From: an uncultured bacterium | GTDB lineage: Bacteria; Bacillota; Clostridia; Oscillospirales; Acutalibacteraceae | Reading direction: 5' to 3' | Assembly: GCA_905215105.1 (NCBI GenBank) | Contig: CAJMOI010000041.1 | Location: 1-13,401, forward strand | Length of the DNA: 13,401 bases | In this document: positions 7,394 through 13,311 of the stretch, one piece after another | Layout of the letters: every line of letters begins with the position of its first letter | Position numbering within the stretch: the first letter of the stretch is position 1 | Translations under genes and position numbers: made by a program | Notes under the pieces: generated by a model | Told to the model about the DNA's origin: nothing | The model's input: the letters and a program-made list of their open reading frames with translations, nothing else | Database searches by the model: none

Positions 7394-8525
7394 CTTTTGC
7401 CCGCACCAGCGTTTCCATTCCTTCCCGGACGGCCTGCACCAGCGCCTGTGCATCCTCCAAGGTATTTTCCCGGGAAAAGCTCACCCGGATGGTGGACAGC
7501 GCCTGCATTCGGGGCAGCTGCATGGCTTCCAGTACATGGCTGGCTTTCCCCTTTGCACAGGCGGAACCGGAGGACACATAAATGCCCCGCTCCTCCAAAA
7601 AGTGCAGCATGGTTTCCGCTTTCACGCCGCCGCAGGAGAAATTGAGAATATAGGGCAGCCCGTCCTCCGGACTCTGAATCACAGCGTCGGAAATGGCGGA
7701 AATCTGTTCCCGGCAATAGTCCCACAAAACCCGCACTTCCTTTTCTTCCTGTGCCAGGGAAGGCAGCGCCTGTACCGCCGCGCCGAAAGCACACCAGGCC
7801 GGCATGGCTTCCGTGCCGGAACGCATGGCTTTTTCCTGTCCGCCGCCAACGGTGCGAGCGGGAATATGCACGCCCTTTCGGATATACAGAGCGCCCGCGC
7901 CTTTGGGGCCGTGGATTTTATGAGCGCTGACCGTCATCAGGTCCACCCCGATTTTCCCCGGCTTCAGTGCCAGCTTTCCAAAAGCCTGCACCGCGTCCAC
8001 ATGAAGCAGCGTCCGGGCCTTGTTCCGGCGAATCACCCTCGCCGCCGTCTCGATGGGCAGAATGCTGCCCACCTCGTTGTTGACAGCCATCATGCTCACC
8101 AGTGCAGTGTCCGGCGTAATGGCCTCTTCCACCTGCCGGGGCGAAATCCGCCCAAAGGAATCGGGCTGTAAATAGACCACTTCCCAGCCCTCTTTTTCCA
8201 GCTGTGCCATACAGGCCAGCACAGAGGGATGCTCAATGGCGGTGGTGACGATTCTCTTATGCTGCCGCCGGGCCCATGCTCCGCCGAAAATCGCCAGATT
8301 GTTGGTCTCTGTGCCGCCGGAGGTAAAGACGATCTCCTCCGGCAGAGCGGACAGCGCTCCGGCTACTGCTTTGCGGGCAGCGTTCAGCTCCTGTTCCGCC
8401 CGGAATCCCAACCTGTGCAGAGACGACGGATTGCCGTAGCACTGGGTCATCACTTCCACTGCTTTCTGCGCCGCTTCCGGACACACCCGGGTAGTAGCGC
8501 TGTTATCCAAATAGATTTCCCGCAA
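7389..8525 (-). CDS. cysteine desulfurase, NifS/IscS family (ThiI partner type)
   Basis: This PLP enzyme removes sulfur from L-cysteine, leaving alanine and a protein-bound persulfide. All key residues are visible: H99 (IEHP) stacking on the cofactor, N150, D177 (HVDAVQ), the Schiff-base lysine K203 (SAHKIHGPKG), and the persulfide cysteine C323 in the loop SSGSACAKGK. The length of 378 is typical. The start is TTG at 8525: GGAGGG lies 6 bases upstream, and the reading frame meets a TGA just beyond it, so no upstream ATG exists. The order desulfurase-thiI matches the dedicated nifZ-thiI pair of Bacillus subtilis, which argues that this enzyme feeds tRNA 4-thiolation rather than general iron-sulfur assembly. 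No scaffold gene of iscU or sufU type is present here. It is divergent from the Fur-family gene. Confidence 0.93.
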   Translation of the reverse strand: MREIYLDNSATTRVCPEAAQKAVEVMTQCYGNPSSLHRLGFRAEQELNAARKAVAGALSALPEEIVFTSGGTETNNLAIFGGAWARRQHKRIVTTAIEHPSVLACMAQLEKEGWEVVYLQPDSFGRISPRQVEEAITPDTALVSMMAVNNEVGSILPIETAARVIRRNKARTLLHVDAVQAFGKLALKPGKIGVDLMTVSAHKIHGPKGAGALYIRKGVHIPARTVGGGQEKAMRSGTEAMPAWCAFGAAVQALPSLAQEEKEVRVLWDYCREQISAISDAVIQSPEDGLPYILNFSCGGVKAETMLHFLEERGIYVSSGSACAKGKASHVLEAMQLPRMQALSTIRVSFSRENTLEDAQALVQAVREGMETLVRAKG

Positions 8526-8588
8526 AAGAAACCCTCCAAATCATTGATAGACTTTCCCGACCCCGGCAGATACCGCGGTTTGGCTTTC

Positions 8589-8617
8589 ATTATAGCACAC
8601 ATCCCCTTTTCTGGGAA
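8589..8617 (-). promoter_or_regulatory. promoter of the cysteine desulfurase
   Basis: On the minus strand TTCCCA (8617-8612) and a perfect TATAAT (8594-8589) are separated by 17 bases, about 64 bases before the TTG start. It is back to back with the promoter of the Fur-family gene; the two -35 boxes are one base apart. Confidence 0.6.
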
Positions 8618-8618
8618 C

Positions 8619-8646
8619 TTGCTTTTTTCCCGGGAAACGATATAAT
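8619..8646 (+). promoter_or_regulatory. promoter of the Fur-family regulator
   Basis: TTGCTT (8619-8624) and a perfect TATAAT (8641-8646) are separated by 16 bases. The nearby in-frame ATG at 8645 lies inside this -10 box and so cannot be the start of the protein. Confidence 0.65.
8626..8637. promoter_or_regulatory. 12-bp palindrome, candidate operator between divergent genes
   Basis: TTTCCCGGGAAA is a perfect palindrome inside the -35/-10 spacer of the Fur-family promoter and immediately upstream of the desulfurase -35 box. A protein bound here could affect both promoters. It does not resemble the AT-rich Fur, Zur or PerR boxes. Confidence 0.35.
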
Positions 8647-8680
8647 GAAGGGGAAGAAATTTGACAGGGAGGACGCCGCC

Positions 8681-9070
8681 ATGAAAAACACCCAGCGCAG
8701 AGCCGCCATTCTGGCCGAAGTATCTGCTTCCCAGTGCCCCGTTTCCGCGGAAGAGATTTTCCAGCGTCTGCGCCAGCGGTTTCCCACACTGGCTCTGTCC
8801 ACTGTCTACCGCAATCTGGAGCGGTTTGCCGCCGACGGCCTCATCGAACGGGAAATCTCCCCGGACGGCGTCTCCCTGTATTCGGAAAAGGACAGCCACG
8901 GCCACTATTTGGTCTGTACCCGCTGTCACAGCCGCATTCGCCTGCATGAATGTCCCCTCTCTGCCATGGAAGAAAAGCTGGAAGCGGAAACCGGCTTTTC
9001 CATTGACCGCCACCAGCTGACCCTGTACGGCAAATGCCCTGCCTGCAAAAAGCAGGAAAACTCCCGATAA
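8681..9070 (+). CDS. Fur-family metal/peroxide-responsive transcriptional regulator
   Basis: Fur, Zur and PerR proteins are dimeric DNA-binding repressors controlled by a bound metal. This one has 129 residues. A winged-helix domain covers about 1-68, with the recognition helix in ALSTVYRNLERFA (38-50). Two CxxC pairs, C79/C82 and C119/C122, form the usual structural zinc site. Candidate regulatory ligands are D71, H73, H75, E90 and H111. The N-terminal histidine ligand found in Fur (H33 in E. coli) and PerR (H37) is missing: the equivalent stretch reads QCPVSAEEIF, with Cys-Pro in that area. This makes Fur/Zur/PerR assignment unsafe. I choose the ATG at 8681, 8 bases after GGGAGG, over an ATG at 8645 that lies in the promoter. 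Transcribed away from the cysteine desulfurase. Confidence 0.88.
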   Translation: MKNTQRRAAILAEVSASQCPVSAEEIFQRLRQRFPTLALSTVYRNLERFAADGLIEREISPDGVSLYSEKDSHGHYLVCTRCHSRIRLHECPLSAMEEKLEAETGFSIDRHQLTLYGKCPACKKQENSR

Positions 9071-9119
9071 CTCCCGGGAAAACGGCTTTTTCTCCTCTCG
9101 GTTTTGGCAGTCTTTCCAA

Positions 9120-9148
9120 TTGCTTTCTTGTCTGATGTATAGTACAAT
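9120..9148 (+). promoter_or_regulatory. promoter of the NSS transporter
   Basis: TTGCTT (9120-9125) and TACAAT (9143-9148) are separated by 17 bases, about 57 bases before the start codon. Confidence 0.6.
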
Positions 9149-9160
9149 AGCCATACATCA
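9133..9160. promoter_or_regulatory. inverted repeat around the -10 box of the transporter promoter
   Basis: TGATGTAT (9133-9140) and ATACATCA (9153-9160) are a perfect 8-bp inverted repeat with a 12-base centre that contains the -10 box. This is a typical place for a repressor operator. The regulator is unknown; no matching site was recognised for a known family. Confidence 0.45.
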
Positions 9161-9204
9161 CGGCAGCGAAGCCTGTCGAAACTGTTTTTGAAGGAGTAAT
9201 GAAA

Positions 9205-10566
9205 ATGGAAAAAAAGGCGCGGGGAAATTTCTCCGGCAAACTGGGCTATGTGCTGGCCGTTTCCGGCTCTGCGGTGGGTCTTGGAAACATCTGGCGCTTC
9301 CCCTATCTGGCAGCAAAATACGGCGGAGGTATTTTCCTGCTGATTTACATTCTGCTGGCTATTACCTTTGGCTTTACCCTGATTCTCTCTGAAACTGCAT
9401 TGGGCCGTATGACCGGAAAAGGCCCCATCGGTGCTTTCAAAACCTTTGCAAAAGGCAAACTGGCCATGGGCGGCTGGCTGAACGCCATTATCCCCATGCT
9501 CATCGCCCCCTATTACTGCGTTATCGGCGGCTGGGTCATCAAATATCTGGTAGGCTTTGCTTCCGGTAATGTAGAAGAAATGGCTACCGACACCTTCTTC
9601 ACCGGGTTTGTGGCAAAGCCGGTGGAACCGGTGATCTGGCTGGTGTTGTTTGTGCTGCTGACCTTTATGGTAGTGATCTTTGGTGTGGAAAAAGGCATTG
9701 AGCGTATCAGCAAGGTGCTGATGCCGGTACTGGTCGTGCTGGCCATTATCATTTGCGTCTATTCCGTCACCCGTCCCGGTGCACTGGAAGGCGTCAAATA
9801 CTATCTGATCCCCGACTTCTCCAAATTCTCCCTGATGACGGTAGTGGCCGCCATGGGACAGATGTTCTATTCCCTGTCCATTGCCATGGGTATTCTGATC
9901 ACCTATGGTTCCTATATGAAAAAGGAAGTGGACATGGAATCCTCCATCAAGCAGGTGGAAATTGTCGATACCCTGGTAGCCATTCTGGCCGGCTTGATGA
10001 TTATTCCCGCTGTGTTCGCTTTTTCCGGCGGAGATCAGTCCACGCTGAACGCAGGCCCCTCCCTGATGTTCATCACCATCCCCAAGGTATTTGAAAGCAT
10101 GGGCATGGGACAGGCCGTAGGTGCTGTCTTCTTCCTGCTGGTGCTGGTTGCTGCCCTCACCTCCTCCATCTCCCTGATGGAAACCTGTGTCTCCACCATT
10201 CAGGAGCGCACCGGCTGGAGCCGCCGCAAGGGCTGCCTCATTATGGTCATCGAAATGCTGGTACTGGGCATTCCCTGCTCTCTGGGCTTCGGCGTATGGG
10301 ACTTTATCCAGCCTCTGGGCCTGAGCATTCTGGACTTCTTCGATTTCCTCACCAACTCTGTCATGATGCCTATTGCCGGCTTCTTCATCTGCATCCTGGT
10401 GCTGAAAGCCGTGGGCCTGGACAAAATCTCCGAGGAAGTCCGCATCTCCTCCCCCTTCAAGCGGGAAAAGGCTTATCGTGCTTTTATCCGTTTTCTGGTG
10501 CCTGTGGGACTGATGATTATTCTGGTCAGTTCTGTGCTTAACACCTTTGGCATCATCACGATCTGA
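9205..10566 (+). CDS. sodium-dependent amino acid transporter, NSS/SNF family
   Basis: This inner-membrane symporter uses the sodium gradient to import a small amino acid or related compound. TM1 carries the hallmark GSAVGLGNIWRFPY at 21-34, with the glycine-rich unwound stretch and the gating Arg31. TM6 has FYSLSIAMGILITYGSY at about 219-236. TM8 holds the TSS motif of the second sodium site (near 319-321). About eleven hydrophobic segments and 453 residues match bacterial MhsT-type members, which lack the twelfth helix, better than LeuT. The exact substrate cannot be read from the sequence. I choose the ATG at 9205, 8 bases after AAGGAG; the ATG at 9199 is only 2 bases from it. It appears to be a single-gene unit with its own promoter and a hairpin downstream. 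Confidence 0.93.
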   Translation: MEKKARGNFSGKLGYVLAVSGSAVGLGNIWRFPYLAAKYGGGIFLLIYILLAITFGFTLILSETALGRMTGKGPIGAFKTFAKGKLAMGGWLNAIIPMLIAPYYCVIGGWVIKYLVGFASGNVEEMATDTFFTGFVAKPVEPVIWLVLFVLLTFMVVIFGVEKGIERISKVLMPVLVVLAIIICVYSVTRPGALEGVKYYLIPDFSKFSLMTVVAAMGQMFYSLSIAMGILITYGSYMKKEVDMESSIKQVEIVDTLVAILAGLMIIPAVFAFSGGDQSTLNAGPSLMFITIPKVFESMGMGQAVGAVFFLLVLVAALTSSISLMETCVSTIQERTGWSRRKGCLIMVIEMLVLGIPCSLGFGVWDFIQPLGLSILDFFDFLTNSVMMPIAGFFICILVLKAVGLDKISEEVRISSPFKREKAYRAFIRFLVPVGLMIILVSSVLNTFGIITI

Positions 10567-10617
10567 GTTTATCGCACTTTGCCCTGTACTGTCGCTGTCA
10601 AATTGTACTGTTTTCTG

Positions 10618-10668
10618 AAAATCAGCATTTTTTTCGGTATTCTGCCCGAGAAGCTCCCGCTGATTTTT
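10618..10668 (+). terminator. likely terminator after the NSS transporter
   Basis: AAAATCAGC (10618-10626) pairs with GCTGATTTT (10659-10667). The 32-base loop contains a second short TCGG/CCGA stem, and the right arm runs into TTTTT. The long loop makes this weaker than a standard terminator. Confidence 0.45.
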
Positions 10669-10689
10669 GATATCTTTATATTTAGCTTT

Positions 10690-10717
10690 AATATGCATAT
10701 TTAACATAGTTGTTAAA
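10690..10717. promoter_or_regulatory. two palindromes upstream of padR, candidate operators
   Basis: AATATGCATATT (10690-10701) is a perfect 12-bp palindrome. It overlaps by two bases a second inverted repeat, TTTAACA-tagt-TGTTAAA (10700-10717). Both lie just upstream of the padR -35 box. PadR proteins often bind AT-rich dyads before their own gene, so autoregulation is the natural guess. Confidence 0.45.
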
Positions 10718-10732
10718 AAAAATTAAAAGAAA

Positions 10733-10761
10733 TAGACAAAAGAGAAAATTTGTACTATAAT
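10733..10761 (+). promoter_or_regulatory. promoter of the PadR-family regulator
   Basis: TAGACA (10733-10738) and a perfect TATAAT (10756-10761) are separated by 17 bases. This is one of the strongest promoter matches in the window. The gene starts about 40 bases downstream. Confidence 0.7.
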
Positions 10762-10802
10762 AGAGTCAGAGAACCAATCCAACAGAATGTGAGGGGGTTG
10801 CT

Positions 10803-11147
10803 TTGGCGATTCGCGACAGTATGAAAAAAGGGACCGCCGAACTGGTGGTTCTGCACCTTCTTCGCAACGGCCGGAAATATGGATATCAGATTGCACAGGA
10901 AATTGCTGCCCGCAGCAACGGACTGTTCACCTTACAGGAAGGCTCCCTGTACCCCACCCTGTACCGGCTGGAGAAGAACGGATATGTCGCTTCCAAAACG
11001 GAATTTTCTCCAAACCAGCAGAGAATTCGGAAGTATTATTCGATCACAGAAGCGGGGAAGGCGTATTTTCTGGAGATCCGGGAGGAATATCGACAGATTT
11101 CTGAAGGAATCGAGAAAATTTTGCAGAATGACGTCCCGAACAGCTGA
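10803..11147 (+). CDS. PadR-family transcriptional regulator
   Basis: PadR proteins are small dimeric winged-helix regulators, usually repressors released by a small molecule or a stress signal. The 114 residues carry the family pattern in order: the start of helix 1 (MKKGTAELVVLHLL), YGYQIAQEI, EGSLYPTLYRLEKNGYV at the recognition helix and wing, and RKYYSITEAGKAYF. A C-terminal helix (about 90-112) would form the dimer contact. The start is TTG at 10803: GAGGGGG ends 5 bases before it, while the next ATG (10821) is too far away and would cut off only a few residues. PadR genes often sit next to a transporter or DUF1700/DUF1048 membrane protein that they control; here the next gene is a HAD phosphatase behind a terminator, so no target is evident except possibly itself. 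Confidence 0.92.
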   Translation: MAIRDSMKKGTAELVVLHLLRNGRKYGYQIAQEIAARSNGLFTLQEGSLYPTLYRLEKNGYVASKTEFSPNQQRIRKYYSITEAGKAYFLEIREEYRQISEGIEKILQNDVPNS

Positions 11148-11154
11148 CGAATGC

Positions 11155-11194
11155 ACAGACCCGCACCGGCAGCACGACTGCCGGTCGGTTCTGT
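11155..11194. repeat. long hairpin 7 bases after the padR stop
   Basis: The dyad has 16 paired positions: an ACAGA/TCTGT outer stem, a three-pair GC stem, one mismatch, one bulged C, and the inner ACCGGCAG/CTGCCGGT stem with loop CACGA. There is no run of T after it, so it is not a standard terminator. It may protect the padR mRNA 3' end or assist the terminator that follows. Confidence 0.5.
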
Positions 11195-11211
11195 CGTACG
11201 TTGATTTTGCA

Positions 11212-11239
11212 TGGACTTTTCAAAAGAATATGCTATACT
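11212..11239 (+). promoter_or_regulatory. possible promoter of the HAD phosphatase
   Basis: TGGACT (11212-11217) and TATACT (11234-11239) are separated by 16 bases. The predicted transcription start, near 11246, falls inside the hairpin at 11241-11265. Confidence 0.45.
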
Positions 11240-11240
11240 G

Positions 11241-11268
11241 AAACCGGTGCTTTTTGCACCGGTTTTTT
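11241..11268 (+). terminator. intrinsic terminator between padR and the HAD gene
   Basis: AAACCGGTGC and GCACCGGTTT form a perfect 10-bp stem with a TTTTT loop, followed by a run of six T that begins in the right arm. This is the clearest intrinsic terminator in the window. It is oriented to stop padR transcripts. Confidence 0.75.
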
Positions 11269-11301
11269 CAATTTATCTTGTTTTGGAAAGAAGGAAATTC
11301 C

Positions 11302-11961
11302 ATGATTCGAGCCTGTATTTTTGATATGGACGGAACGGTGGCCGATACGCTGGCCTCCATTGCCGGGTTTGCCAATGACGCCCTGCGCCAGTGCGGCTAT
11401 CCGGAAATCGAGGTTCCCGCTTACCGCACACTGGTGGGCAACGGCGCTGATACCCTGATGCGCCGGATGCTGAAAACCGTAGCCGGAGACTTTACCGAAG
11501 AACAGGTCGCCCAGCTGAGAAGCGTCTATGACCGGGCTTATGAAGCAGACCCCATGCATCTGGTCACCGAATATCCCGGCATCAGAGCCGTTCTGCGTAC
11601 CCTGAAAGAACAGGGAATCCACATCGGCGTCTTTTCCAACAAGCCCGACGATATGACCTGCAAGGTGGCCGAGCTGCTCTATCCCGGACTGTTCCACGCG
11701 GTGCGCGGCCAGCGCCCGGAAACCCCTCTCAAGCCTGCCCCGGACGGCGCGCTGCTGCTGGCGAAAATGCTGGGAGCCAAACCGGAAGAGTGCCTGTACA
11801 TCGGCGACACCTGGGTGGATATGGAAACCGGCAAAAACGCCGGTATGGAAACGGTCGGTGTGCTGTGGGGCTTCCGTGACCGTCAGGAGCTGGAAAATGC
11901 CGGAGCCTGTCACATCATTGCAAAACCGGAAGAACTTCTCCCACTGGTGAGAACATGTTGA
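11302..11961 (+). CDS. HAD-superfamily phosphatase, phosphoglycolate phosphatase-like
   Basis: This soluble hydrolase removes phosphate from a small phosphorylated metabolite through an aspartyl-phosphate. All four HAD motifs are present in 219 residues: D8-M-D10-G-T (nucleophile and acid/base), Ser112 in VFSNKP, Lys144 in LKPAP, and D169 with D173 in IGDTWVDMETGKNAG. A helical cap domain lies between motifs I and II (about 15-85), as in the Gph/PgmB subfamily. The substrate is not determined; 2-phosphoglycolate, pyrophosphate or a sugar phosphate are all possible. I choose the ATG at 11302, behind AGAAGGAA. The frame is open further upstream to a TTG at 11254, but that codon lies within the terminator hairpin. 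It appears to be a single-gene unit. Confidence 0.9.
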   Translation: MIRACIFDMDGTVADTLASIAGFANDALRQCGYPEIEVPAYRTLVGNGADTLMRRMLKTVAGDFTEEQVAQLRSVYDRAYEADPMHLVTEYPGIRAVLRTLKEQGIHIGVFSNKPDDMTCKVAELLYPGLFHAVRGQRPETPLKPAPDGALLLAKMLGAKPEECLYIGDTWVDMETGKNAGMETVGVLWGFRDRQELENAGACHIIAKPEELLPLVRTC

Positions 11962-12013
11962 CTTCTACAGTCGAGGCTACTGTGATGTTTGTGTGAAGTT
12001 TGTAAATTTTTAT
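11961..12013 (+). terminator. weak terminator-like structure after the HAD gene
   Basis: ACTTC (11961-11965) can pair with GAAGT (11995-11999), enclosing an ACAGT/ACTGT stem (11967-11983). A T-rich tract, TTTGTAAATTTTT, follows. The stems are short, so this is a suggestion only. Confidence 0.25.
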
Positions 12014-12032
12014 CAAAATCCCGAATTTTTAG

Positions 12033-12061
12033 TTGCATTTTCATAGAGTTAGTGATACCAT
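12033..12061 (+). promoter_or_regulatory. possible promoter of the alcohol dehydrogenase
   Basis: TTGCAT (12033-12038) and TACCAT (12056-12061) are separated by 17 bases, with TGA before the -10 box (extended -10). An alternative is TTAGAA (12061-12066) with TATATT (12084-12089), also 17 bases apart. In the first case the Rex-like site lies just downstream of the start; in the second it covers the -10 box. Confidence 0.4.
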
Positions 12062-12078
12062 TAGAAACGAAATCCAGA

Positions 12079-12096
12079 TTGTTTATATTTTAACAA
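12079..12096. promoter_or_regulatory. Rex (redox-sensing repressor) operator
   Basis: TTGTTTATATTTTAACAA matches the clostridial Rex consensus TTGTTAA-N4-TTAACAA at 13 of 14 defined positions (one change in the left arm). It lies 45 bases before the ATG of the alcohol dehydrogenase, a classic Rex target. Rex leaves DNA when NADH is high, allowing NADH-consuming fermentation genes to be transcribed. Confidence 0.7.
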
Positions 12097-12141
12097 ACGA
12101 TCTGTCACTTCTATCGTTATCTAATCAGGAGGCTGTTTTAA

Positions 12142-13311
12142 ATGGCACGTTTTACTTTACCCAGAGATATTTACTTCGGTGCTGGTGCACTGGCTGAGCT
12201 GAAAAACCTGAAGGGCTACAAGAAGGCCTTTATCGTTACCGGCGGCAGCTCCATGAAGCGCACCGGCTTCCTCCAGAAGCTGGAAGACATTCTGAAGGAG
12301 ACCGGTCTGGAAGTTCGCCTGTATGACGGTGTTGAGCCCGATCCCTCCATTGAGCGCGTGATGGACGGCGCAAAGGCTATGCGCGAATTCGAGCCTGACG
12401 TGATCGTTGCAATCGGCGGCGGCTCTCCCATGGATGCAGCTAAGGCTATGTGGGTGTTCTATGAGTATCCCGAAAAGACCTTTAAGGATATCGTGGAGCC
12501 CTTCTCTATGCCCAAACTGCGCCGCAAGGCTATTTTCGTAGCAATCCCCTCCACCAGCGGCACCGCTTCCGAAGTTACCGCTTTCTCCGTTATCACCGAC
12601 TACTCCACCGGCATCAAGTATCCGCTGGCTGACTTTGAAATCACCCCGGATATCGCTGTGCTGGATACCGATATTCCGAAGACCATGCCCAAGACCCTGA
12701 CCGCACACACCGGCATGGACGCTCTGACCCATGCAATCGAGGCTTATGTGGCTTCCGCCCGCTCCGATTTCTCCGACCCGCTGGCACTCAAGGCTATCTC
12801 CGATATCTTTGATAACCTGGTGGATTCCTTCAACGGCAGCGAAGAGGCCCGCGAGCAGATGCACATCGCTCAGTGCCTGGCCGGTATGTCCTTCTCCAAC
12901 GCACTGTTGGGCATCGCTCACAGTCTGGCTCACAAGACCGGCGCTGTGTTCCACATCCCCCACGGCTGCTGCAACGCTATCCTGCTGCCCGCTGTGATCC
13001 AGTACAACTCCAAGGTCTGCATGGAGCGCTATGCACAGATCGCCCGTTATGTTGGCCTGCCGGGCAACACCGACAAGCAGCTGACCGACTCTCTGGTAGA
13101 GGCTGTCCGCACCTTCAACAAGAAGCTGGGCATTGCTCCTACTTATAAAGAGAACGGCGTCAGCGAGGCTGACTTTGAGGCTCACAAGCAGGCAATTGCC
13201 GAGAACGCTGTCGGCGATCCCTGCACCGCTTCCAACCCCCGTCCCATCGATGCTGAGAACATGCTGAAGGTTCTCGAGTGCGCATACAACGGCACGGATG
13301 TGACTTTTTAA
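12142..13311 (+). CDS. iron-containing alcohol dehydrogenase (group III ADH)
   Basis: This cytosolic enzyme interconverts aldehydes and alcohols with NAD(P)H, in fermentation usually acetaldehyde or butyraldehyde to the alcohol. The 389 residues show the nucleotide-binding GGGS at 92-95 in VAIGGGSPMDAAKAMW and PSTSGTASEVT at 136-146. The iron ligands, by analogy with E. coli FucO, are D193, H197 (GMDALTHAIEAY), H260 and H274 (GIAHSLAHKTGAVFHIPHG). It is closest in pattern to the C-terminal dehydrogenase half of clostridial AdhE and to stand-alone relatives of that half; no aldehyde dehydrogenase domain is attached. ATG start 9 bases after AGGAGG. Codon choice is biased (mostly AAG for lysine, GGC, CTG), unlike several neighbours, suggesting strong expression. 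A Rex-type operator precedes it. Exact substrate and NADH/NADPH preference are not determined. Confidence 0.93.
   Translation: MARFTLPRDIYFGAGALAELKNLKGYKKAFIVTGGSSMKRTGFLQKLEDILKETGLEVRLYDGVEPDPSIERVMDGAKAMREFEPDVIVAIGGGSPMDAAKAMWVFYEYPEKTFKDIVEPFSMPKLRRKAIFVAIPSTSGTASEVTAFSVITDYSTGIKYPLADFEITPDIAVLDTDIPKTMPKTLTAHTGMDALTHAIEAYVASARSDFSDPLALKAISDIFDNLVDSFNGSEEAREQMHIAQCLAGMSFSNALLGIAHSLAHKTGAVFHIPHGCCNAILLPAVIQYNSKVCMERYAQIARYVGLPGNTDKQLTDSLVEAVRTFNKKLGIAPTYKENGVSEADFEAHKQAIAENAVGDPCTASNPRPIDAENMLKVLECAYNGTDVTF

Noticed and set aside
8645..8680. Longer N-terminus for the Fur-family protein from the ATG at 8645
   Set aside because: That ATG overlaps a perfect TATAAT box and lacks a ribosome site, while the ATG at 8681 has GGGAGG at good spacing and gives a normal family N-terminus.
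10609..10623. CodY-box-like sequence TGTTTTCTGAAAATC (12 of 15 to AATTTTCWGAAAATT)
   Set aside because: It lies after the transporter stop and overlaps the left arm of a terminator hairpin, far from the padR promoter. The palindromic core is easily explained by that hairpin.
8926..10707. A 593-codon open frame on the minus strand
   Set aside because: It is antisense to the transporter; its His/Gln/Asp-rich product is the mirror of hydrophobic codons and matches no family I know.
10710..10727. A second Rex site starting with TTGTTAA upstream of padR
   Set aside because: Only one half-site fits; the other half reads AATTAAA instead of TTAACAA. The sequence is better explained by the TTTAACA/TGTTAAA inverted repeat.
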